From Euglena gracilis (lineage: Eukaryota; Euglenida; Euglenophyceae; Euglenales): a DNA stretch of 64,000 bases. The notes under the pieces were generated by a model. That model saw nothing but the letters and a program-made list of their open reading frames with translations. It searched no databases and had not been told where the DNA came from. Both the position numbers and the translations under genes were made by a program. The stretch spans positions 75,466,634 to 75,530,633 of the forward strand of contig CP154954.1 in the NCBI GenBank assembly GCA_039621445.1, written 5' to 3'. Within the stretch, counting starts at the first letter, position 1. Every line of letters begins with the position of its first letter. Below are positions 43,521-64,000 of the stretch, piece after piece.

Positions 43521-45278
43521 TGGTTGCGGGTCCCTGCTGGTGGTTTAAATTACCGCCAGTTCCGGAACCGCGGACAATTTTTGGGTTTCTTTGGAAAAAT
43601 CCTTAAGTGCCTGTTTGGCCGTCTAAAAAAATCACAACAAATGGCCAAAGGAGTGCTTTTCGGCCGAACCCGGGGCTGGGCAAAAGTCCGATTTTTTCGC
43701 TTTCCCCCCAAAAAAGGATGCCCAAAAATGCGGTGCGTTTGGTGATGATTTCGGGGTCCGCTGGCGAACTAGGCATGACCTCACAAGGGCAAAGTGCGGA
43801 GCCCGACGTGAAAATTTCCCCTGCGGCATTGCTTCTACCCTGAACTTCTTTCTCGTCCAACAAAACGCAAGCACTGGATATAAAATCCTCCGCAAAAAAT
43901 ATCTTTGAAGGAACAGCCATGCGACAAAAACAGTGAGGAGGGCATTTGTTTTGCGCTGCAACGAGGTCTGTGAGTCATTCAGTGCGCGGGCTCCGGTTCA
44001 GGTTCCTCAGATACAACGCACACACAATGCTCGACAGGCACAACGTTCCCCCAGATTGGCAAGTCAATCAGCCACAAGGAAACGCTGGGACATCCTGAAA
44101 ATGGTACGGATCAAACAGAGACTAACACAAAAGTCTTCTCAAATGCCTAACCAAATACGACAACACACTTCCTTGAGAACGCTTTAGATCTACTATGTCA
44201 TAAAATTTGGCTTAAACTTTGGGCCAATGCCCAAACCTTTTTCCTTCAAAAACCAGAAAATTAATCTTATCAATGTCAGGGCTGCTCTTGACAATTGCTT
44301 ATTCCCCGACGATCACGAATGTTCACCGTGGGGGGGGTGAAACAGCCAATTTTCGCTCCGACTGGGGTGGGGGTCGTTGACAAGGGGGGGGGGTTGACCC
44401 AGAACGGCAAAATTTTGACCACAGACAGGGGTGTATGGCCATATTTTTTTCAAAGCCATGGTTAAAAACAACATGGCCATTTAGCAATATGGCCGTTTCA
44501 GACATTTTGCCACTTTTGCCATTTTTGGGTATTTCTGGCCGTTTTCTAAACCACGTTGGCATTTCTGGCCAGTCATTTTGGGGAATCCGTTTTGGGGGGG
44601 TTTGTTTTGGCCGTTCCAGCCATTGGATGGTGGTCATTCCAACAGGTCACAAAAAAGCTACTCCGAAATGCAGAAAAGCACAATTATTTTCACACAATCC
44701 TTCACACAATACCCCCCCCCCCCAGTTTGGCTGCCCCTTGGGCGGCCTTGGACCCCCCAGACGACCAATCTGGGCAATCTGGGGGGAGGACAATCTGGGG
44801 GGGGAACCCTATTTTTGACCAAAATGGCCAACTGGGGGGGGTGCAAATTGTTTCCCGGCTGCATAGTCAATTTGGGGGGTAAAAAGAAAAAAAAACCAGT
44901 CAACTTGGGGGGGATTTCCGAAAAACGAGCGGCCAATCTGGCCCGGGGTATCTCGTTAAACCCAAACGGCCAATCTGGTGGATGGGCAATCTGGGGGGGG
45001 GAGGGTTGTCGAACCAAGATCCAAAAAGGTCGTATCTGACCTGTGGGGGTGGGTGGTCGTTGGACAAGCTTGGTGTTGGACAAGGTTGGGGGTGTGCATG
45101 GTTGGGTTCCTCAGAAACTACACTTCACCAACAAACGTTTTTTTTGTTTGGGTGGTTTTTGTTTTTGGCTTTTTTGCGACTGTCCCACTCCGGTGCCCAA
45201 GTGGGCCAATGCAGGGCGGGGGGGGGGATGGGGGAAAGCGGGGGTGGTGCCCCCCTCCCTCCCAGCGCTCCCCCGGCG
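43521..45278. other. Intergenic stretch 3' of the transporter gene
   Basis: No gene recognised. The last one or two exons of the SLC18-like gene should lie here or be lost. 44350-44590 contains GGCCATTT/GGCCGTTT repeats, and 44700-45005 the CCAATCTGGGGG array. Confidence 0.45.
44713..45003. repeat. Dispersed CCAATCTGGGGGG motif, about 8 copies
   Basis: Variants CAATCTGGGGGG, CCAACTGGGGGG, TCAATTTGGGGGG and TCAACTTGGGGGG recur irregularly every 15-60 bp in one orientation, with the inverse CCCCCCAGTTTGG at the left end (44712-44725). The array can therefore pair with its own first copy. Confidence 0.7.
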
Positions 45279-57538
<12,260 letters not shown>

Positions 57539-57549
57539 GGGTATCACCG

Positions 57550-58020
57550 GCGGGCAGACAACATTGCTGGGCGGAAGGCAGAACAATAAGAATATTGGAA
57601 AAGACAGCAACGAGGAATGTATCATACTTGCTTCGTATAATTGCAGAATAACGGCGTAATAATGATGATCATGACACAACAATAAGGATGCAAGAATATT
57701 GGCAACGGTAATAATAATGAAGATGGTGCTGAAAAAGATAATTATTGCAGTGATATGACATATGAAATGATGATAAAAATGCGATGCTACGTCAATTTTT
57801 GCAGATATTACTATCAAATAAAACCATCATTAAAATTTATAATGGAATGAGCCATAATTCAGCAAAATCCTGTACGCTTGAATTGAAGCAAATGCTGCTT
57901 GGAGGAAATCATTAAGATAAAAAGAGCATTAAACAACAGGGAAGAGTTCGACTTTTTAAAACACACCAATGTCGACTGGCATTCTTTTGCTGAGCTGTTT
58001 GAGTCATTGGGATAACGTCA
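57550..58020. other. Upstream of the transporter start codon, nothing identified
   Basis: A/T-rich sequence with AATAAT and GATGAT repeats at 57650-57800. It would hold the transporter promoter and 5' UTR if the ATG at 57538 is the start; no promoter element can be supported. Confidence 0.4.
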
Positions 58021-58024
58021 AAAT

Positions 58025-58441
58025 TACCCCCCCCCTATGTCCAATGACCTGTAACCTCTGTCCTCTGACCGGGGGGGGGGTGGTCGTTGGACATACGGTA
58101 GTGACCAAAAAGGTGTCCTCTGACCGGGGGGGTGGTCGTTGGACATGGGGTCAAAAGAAAGTTGGTGGGTACCCGGGTCCCTACCCACCCAAAAATGCCC
58201 AAATTTTCCCTTCCGGCGCTTTGCGCCGAAAATTTTGGGCAATTTTGACAAATTTTTGTCCAAAAAGTGTCAAAAATGGCATTTTGGCCAAATTTTTGGC
58301 CAAATTTTGGGCAAAATTTTTCGTCCCGGCGCTTCACGCCGGGACCAAAAATTTGGTCAAACCTCCGAAAAGGTGTCCTCTGACCGGGGGGGGGGGGTGG
58401 TCATTGGACATAGGGGGGTCGTTGGACATAGGGGGGGTGGT
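58025..58441. mobile_element. TACC...GGTA element, 417 bp, with two hairpins
   Basis: TACC, a C-run and TATGTCCAATGACC at the left are mirrored by GGTCGTTGGACATA, a G-run and TGGTA. Inner CCTCTGACCGGGG blocks occur on both sides. Two hairpins, CCGGCGCTTTGCGCCG (58213-58228) and CCCGGCGCTTCACGCCGGG, lie near the middle among TTTTGGGCAATTTTG repeats. Confidence 0.75.
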
Positions 58442-58639
58442 ACAAAAAGGGACTACCCCCTGTCCAAGAAACGTCGATTTTAGGGAAAGTGTCGCTGACA
58501 CGGGGTGTGTGTCAACGACACGCGCTTCAACGCCACTGTTAATCAATGAAAAACTTCAGGTGGTGTTCTGGAAAAGTGCCGTTGACACGGGGGTGTATCA
58601 ACGACACAGTGTGTCTTGGACAAGGGGGGGGGAGGGAGG

Positions 58640-60250
58640 ATAGTATTAAGCTGTAAAGAAAGGTGGGATGAAATCAAGGCCTGAAATTAGGCCAAATTTA
58701 AGCCTAAATACCAACCCTCATCTTATTCCCAACCAATAACCCAAACCCTGAGCTTATGCCTACAGTAGGCCAATTGTAGTGCGAATTCGTCTGCGACAGG
58801 GGGAGGGGTGGTCCCTCCACCCACCAGGGAGAGACTAATTAAAAGTTGGACCCCGTGGGCCAAGGGGAGGGGAGGATGGGTCTGCTGGATCTCGTCCACT
58901 GGCGCGAAAAAAATATTTTTTCAAGCCAAGATGACTGGGTTGAAAATTACTGGGACCCTCCGGAGGTTCAGTAATTTACGCTTGTCGATCAAAAAACCCT
59001 TACATCAGAGAAAACTTTGGACACAGACACCCACACCAACAGCAGAAAAAGTGGCAGGGATTCCCCAAAACAAATTGGTGGCTCATTTGCTCTCAGGTGC
59101 CGTGTGTTTCTCTCTTCTTAAGCGAAGTTGCTGGGGGAACTCCCTTCGGCTCGAAAATGTGTGATTCGACAAAATTGTCATTCGATATAGTAATTCTGTG
59201 TTGCATTCTGTGTCTCGTTACGCCGGAGCCGGCATCGTCAGAAGACAATATAAACCCTGCCACCCTGTTAACCCTCGTACATGACCACTCTTGGCTGTGT
59301 TGTGCAGATCAACAAAACACAGATTCATGCACTCGCTCACACACACTCCGCAGGCGAACACGCACACACGCACGCACGCACACGCACGCACGCACACATG
59401 TGCACGAGAAGACCTGCTGTATACAGATGCGCAAATTGGAGTTGGGTGAGACAGAAATAAAAACAACAATATTTCCAACTTCACTTATACATAAACGTGA
59501 GAAGCTTGAGCAGTCATAATGTCGAAGACAGGCACGGTGGAGACATGCAGAGGTGAGCATGAAATCATCCTTGCTACTAAGGAGAAGACAACACAACAGG
59601 GGTGAAAATCAGGCAGAGGCGAAGTTCGTGGTCATATATTTATATCGAACCCACAAAGCTTTGCAAGCGGGTGTGTTCATTGCAAAACAAATGCGGAAAT
59701 GAGAGAATACCATTCGATACTATGTGCAGTGTTTTTCAGTTTGTATTTACAATTTGCATTTTTTTGCAGTGCATTATTCCACCTGCATGTGCATATTTTG
59801 CACCCCCCCCGGTAAGATTATCCAGTTGGGTCACCAGACCCGTGGGATATGATGTGTAACGTCAATCAACGAAGCACGCACACAACGTGAAAGGGCTAGA
59901 TCACTGTCATTTCATTTTTTAAAAAAACGTGACAGGCTCATTCAAATATGATACGGTATATATGTTGTAATAAAATGAAAACTCTTGCTGAAAGGGACTT
60001 ATGAAAAATTCCCTTCCCAAAAAGTCACACCGGAGGATGTCAAAAACTTCAATGACTGCAAAAAAATATGTCCTTTGCAATTTTCCCCTCTGAAAATCAG
60101 TGCAAAAAACTGTAATCGAACCCGCAGACATCCCAAATCAGAAAATGAGGGGGGGGACTGCAAAAACCACACTTGCATATTTGTGCCCACCCTGCAACTC
60201 TCTGGAAGCACACCCCCATGACTCATGACAGGTTATCTCTGTCCTCCGAC
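58640..60250. other. No gene recognised
   Basis: Mixed A/T-rich sequence with a (CGCA)n microsatellite at 59359-59396. Frames are short and have no third-position bias or motif. Confidence 0.45.
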
Positions 60251-60544
60251 CAGGCTGTTTTTTACCAACCCGGGGGGGCAGGGGGGGGTCCGGAGTGCCT
60301 GCCCAGGCAGGCACTACCCCCCCCCCCCGGGGGGTCGGATTTGGGCCTGTGCCCGGGCACAATCCTTTGAAAATAGGCCATTTTTGGCTCCCCGGCGCCT
60401 TCGGCGCCGGGGTTGTGCTAGGGCACTTTTGGCCGTGTGCCCTACCCCCCGGGGGGGTCGGATTTGGAGTGCCTTGGGGTGCCTGCCCAGGCAGGCCCCC
60501 CCCCCCCCCGGGGTGGGGTCGGCACCCGACTAAAATACAGCCTG
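60251..60544. mobile_element. hAT-like MITE, 294 bp, TSD CCTCCGAC
   Basis: Ends CAGGCTGTTTTTTA and TAAAATACAGCCTG are inverted with one mismatch. The exact 8-bp repeat CCTCCGAC flanks at 60243-60250 and 60545-60552. GGGTCGGATTTGG and GTGCCTGCCCAGGCAGGC palindromes occur in both halves; the hairpin CCCCGGCGCCTTCGGCGCCGGGG is at the exact centre. Divergent relatives are suggested at 36120-36310 and 39060-39931. Confidence 0.95.
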
Positions 60545-60559
60545 CCTCCGACACAGAGG

Positions 60560-63015
60560 GGGGGGGGGGCATTTGTTCTCGCTACGTTTTGCGGACACTG
60601 AAAAAGCATTGCGCCTGGCCTTTGTTGAGAAAAATTCTGGCTGTAATGCTTTCAGTATTCTATGCAGTGTCATGGCTCAGATGTCCAATTTCACTGTGTC
60701 CAATTTTATTTTCAAAAACCAGCCTACCACATACCTGTTTGGAGAGGACTGCGAAAATTTCTAATGCCTCGAGATTAAACAACACCATCGACAACGTCAA
60801 CGTCAACAACAACGACAACGACATATTTTTTTGGCAAAAAAAAACAGAAAGAAATCTGCACATTACAAAGTTACACATTTTTTCAAAAAATTTCAAATTG
60901 AAAATATTTTTTTAATTTAAAATTTTTGAAAAATGATGAATGAAAGAGTGAAAAAAATATCACTAAATATTTAAATGCTTTAAAATTGTTTTTTTTGTAA
61001 ACCGCCGAAATTTTTGAGAAAACTACCGCTTGAAGAATGAACCTGGCAGGTGGTAATCAGCAAAATTTAATATCCTTGGACGTTTGCCTTCAAGGTTTAT
61101 TCCTAATCTTGGTCAATGACTGATGTGCATTATTTCCAGGCGACTCACCAACTACAGGGATTCCCACAAAGTCGGGCTGATGACCCTTGATTCTGACTCG
61201 AGATCATTCATGATTATTTGTGATTATTTGTGCTACCAAAAAAGCGTCCAGTGTTTCACTTTTCCTGCACAAAGCAACTCAACTCATTTGCAATACAATA
61301 CAATCTTTGAAGTACTTTTTTTGCAGTACTTTGTGGTATTTTGCAGCACTTTGTGAAAAATTGTACAATTTTGCATCAGTGCCTGGGTCAAGCTCAAAGA
61401 GAAGATAAAAATATATTTGTGTTCCAAAGTTGAACCAAAACGGCACAGAATGGCCAATAATGGCCCGATGATGAACATGATTGACAACTGACCCAAATGG
61501 ACAAAAATGGATGCAAATGGCACAATATTGCTAACAAATAAGCCAAAAAAAGAATCCCAAAAAAAGATTGAAGATGCCCCATTCATTCGAACATGAACAG
61601 TGCAATGTTGTGCAGCATGCCAGCTTGCCCAGCCACCTGTTCTCCAATTCCAGAAACTTTTCATCGAATATCAAAAGATCGACTTCCCTCACAGGGGAAA
61701 AAACCAATATGGGCAAGACGTGAGTGCTCCTCCTTTCCTGTCATCCCCTCTCCTGTGCTCTCTTAGGTGCCCTTCCCATCATCATTTTCAGAGTGAACTC
61801 CTCACCTCTTTTATTCAAGTCATTAAAGCCATTTTCAGAGGGAAAACTCATAAACGAGAGAAAATCTCATTCATTGTTATTTGTGGTTGTTCGTGATCGT
61901 TTGAGATTATTTGTCATTCTGTAAAACACCAAATTCGTGCTTCTTCGTGGTCCTCACATTTGATGAGTCGACATAAACACGGAAACCGCTGCGCAGCAGA
62001 ACCCATGTGGGTGAGTGCGCGTTGCCCGGTTCCCCTTTGCAAACCTGGGTGATCCTGCAGAGGGCCCACAACGTGGCGGCTCAGGCTCCAGTCTGCACAG
62101 TGCAGTTCCCCAAGCCGTGGCTGCAGTCGTTGAAACAGCTCGCCTGGTCAGAGGGCAAAGTGTGGCTCATGGTCTCCTTGAACGTAGATGGGATGGCCTC
62201 TCGGGGCATCGAAAATGTGCGCAATTCCACCGGAGGCAGGATGTTTGTCAGAAATGCCACCGTCTGCATCATCCCCGGCATCAGAGATTGCGGATATTGC
62301 CTGCACATAACCCATTGCCGCAGTAGAAACGAGAAACTCTTTGGCACGGTGGAGTTAAAGAAGCTATATATACAAACACCGACTATAATTCCATAAATGA
62401 ATTCTCATAAAAATGAGAAAATCTTTAAAACATCAAGTTCCCCCAATTTATCAAGAATTACAAAGGATTATATGATCCGTGGGCCATCCCCATAAAAGAT
62501 GATGACGGCAGGGAACGCCATGATGAATGCAAGCGAAAATTCTTCTAATTCAGTCAAATATTTTCACCAAATTTTTTTTTGCCAATATCAATTCTCTTCG
62601 TCTGACGCTGATGCTATCACCCACCTCAGCAGGAAAGGCCCTCTCGTGTACCTCGGAGCTGTGGCAGTGTGCTCAGGCTTCATTGGGCACCACCCAACCG
62701 TCCTGGGCAGGGCACCCTGTCTCTCTCTGCCAATCTGGTCCCCGATTGCTGTCGTTGTGCTCGTTGATGCGGTATATAAAACTCAACTCATTGCTACTAA
62801 ATAGGCAGAACAAAATTAGCCTAAACCCCTGCCCTGAAAAATTTCTTGAACACAATAATAGCAGCCCCTTACACAAACCCCCGTCGCTTAGGATTTTAAA
62901 CCAAATAGCAAACAGTAGCTCTCCCCAAAAAGGAGAAAGTTTGCAGCGACTTCAATAAACAGCTCGTAATTGAACCTGTCTGCACAACAGTAGCCTGATA
63001 TGAGGTGCCTGTCCA
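60560..63015. other. No gene recognised
   Basis: Mostly A/T-rich. A more balanced stretch at 62000-62350 has open frames on both strands; the minus-strand frame at 62347-62081 has a mildly hydrophobic segment, but there is no family motif and no codon bias. ATTTGTGATTATTTGTG-type repeats lie near 61210 and 61875. Confidence 0.4.
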
Positions 63016-63029
63016 GGGTCACTGTTGCC

Positions 63030-63460
63030 TTCCCCCCAACCCCCCCCCAAATATAACCCCCCCCCCAAATACAAACCCCCCTGCCAATATAAAACCCCCC
63101 TGGGGACCTTGAAATCCCGCCTGAAAATAAATCCCCCCCTCCGGCGCGAAGCGCCCGAAGGAAAAAAAAATCGACAAAATCTCTTCTGAAATTGTGATTT
63201 TTGGCGGATTTGTGAGCAATTTTTACCAAAAACGTGTGAAAATTGCTCCTTCGCCCAAAAAGTGATATTTTTGCACCCCCAAGGTTGGGCGTATTTGTGA
63301 TTTTGGACCGAAAAAGTGACTACTGGATCCCACCAGGAAGTTGATTTTTCCGACCAAATATAACCCCCCCCCCAAATATAAAATCCCCTTGGGGGTCTTG
63401 AAATTTCCGCCCAAATATGAAACCGGGGGGGGGGGTTTATATTTGGGCGGGGGGGTTATG
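63030..63460. mobile_element. Element with CCCC-AAATATAA arms
   Basis: CCCCAAATATAACCCC at the left (63045 onwards) and GGGGTTTATATTTGGG at the right (63433 onwards) are inverted. CAAATATAA copies recur internally at 63358 and 63374. The hairpin CCGGCGCGAAGCGCCCGAAGG is at 63141-63161. It is related in style to 36836-37213. Confidence 0.55.
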
Positions 63461-63595
63461 TCCAATGTCTTTACTTTGACTGGGTATTATTGGGTTATGA
63501 CCAAAAACGTGTCCGCGTAAACGTGTCTTAGTTTGAGGGGCGGGCATCACCGGGATTTACAAGTGGAATTCACCCATGAGCACTGGCCCAGGGGC

Positions 63596-63815
63596 CAAAG
63601 GTAAGGGTTGGCCTGGTGGGGGGAAGGCCTTGTGGGGGGGGTCGACCAACCTGTCTCCCACCACAGCACCCAGAAAAGAAAACTTCCTTCGGTGCCTTTG
63701 GTGCCGAAGGAAAAACATTGACCTAAAAATTGCCGCCCCAGGAATATGAGAAGGCCTGGGGGGGGGGTCGAACCACCCACCACCCACCAACCATAGGGTT
63801 TCCGGGATTCCCTGA
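63596..63815. mobile_element. Partial MITE with CCTTCGGTGCC hairpin
   Basis: GGGTCGACC and GGGTCGAACC blocks and AAGGCCTTG resemble the 12638-13245 family. A long hairpin, TTCCTTCGGTGCC-TTT-GGTGCCGAAGGAA, occupies 63684-63712. Ends have diverged and no duplication was found. Confidence 0.5.
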
Positions 63816-63915
63816 ACAGCCTAGTGGTCACCCGATGACCCCCCCCCCCCCTGGCCTGGGGAGTGGCCTGTGAATCCACCGCCACAACCGGCCGGTGTCG
63901 GCCGGCGCCGCGCAG

Positions 63916-64000
63916 GGAGGTGCTGAAGGCGATGCTGGAGAGGCACAGCAGGCCCCCGGACTGGCACGTCAGGCGCCGGCAGGGGAGCCCGGAAAAGCCG
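63916..64000 (+). CDS. Partial exon, product unknown, runs off the window
   Basis: After a G/C-rich stretch ending GCCGCGCAG, the frame G|GAG GTG CTG encodes EVLKAMLERHSRPPDWHVRR and continues to the window edge with G or C at almost every third position. No family is recognised from 28 residues. It may belong to a gene lying to the right. Confidence 0.6.

Noticed and set aside
42961-43745. Frames of 195 and 198 residues
   Set aside because: Same reasoning: G/C-rich palindrome locus, no motif and competing open frames.
62007-62396. 129-residue + frame and an opposite 88-residue frame with a hydrophobic segment
   Set aside because: Neither shows third-position bias or a recognisable family; too ambiguous to call a gene.

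Overview
This is eukaryotic nuclear DNA from an intron-rich microbial eukaryote, probably an alga or other protist. Exons are short (30-300 bp), have G or C at nearly every third codon position, and sit in long introns full of homopolymer G/C runs, microsatellites and inverted-repeat elements. Nothing here fixes the lineage. I found no rRNA, tRNA, CRISPR or prokaryote-type operon. Genes had to be assembled exon by exon from family motifs, reading-frame continuity and splice sites, so all exon boundaries are inferred.

Layout. 0-3 kb: microsatellites, then three exons resembling the region between the ATPase and HAND domain of an ISWI-type chromatin remodeller (+ strand, tentative). 3.7-11 kb: the complete catalytic domain of a TKL-like protein kinase in eight exons (+), ending in a stop; its DFG motif reads DFD. 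11-19.9 kb: no recognised gene, many repeats. 19.9-23.1 kb: an ATG-started gene with a SUMO-interaction-like motif and a chromodomain (+). 26.9-39.5 kb: eight frame-compatible exons of a PARP-like ADP-ribosyltransferase (+), ending in a stop. The chromodomain and PARP exons are consecutive on one strand and could be one gene. 39.5-45.3 kb: non-coding, with a dense cluster of a 12-bp palindrome at 41.0-43.5 kb. 57.5-45.3 kb: an SLC18 (vesicular amine transporter)-like MFS gene on the minus strand, convergent with the PARP gene. 57.6-63.9 kb: no recognised gene. 63.9 kb to the end: one partial exon (+).

The most distinctive content is not the genes. The window is saturated with short non-autonomous elements. 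Five have CAGG...CCTG inverted ends and exact 8-bp target-site duplications, as hAT transposons do. All five, and members of a second family with TACC...GGTA ends, carry the same internal G/C hairpin (GGCGC-loop-GCGCC between A/T runs). Several introns appear to use GC-AG borders, and two appear to lack a 3' AG and are bordered by 5-7 bp direct repeats.

No functional pathway links these genes. The ISWI-like exons, chromodomain, SUMO-interaction-like motif and ADP-ribosyltransferase are all chromatin-type modules; the kinase and the transporter are separate loci.
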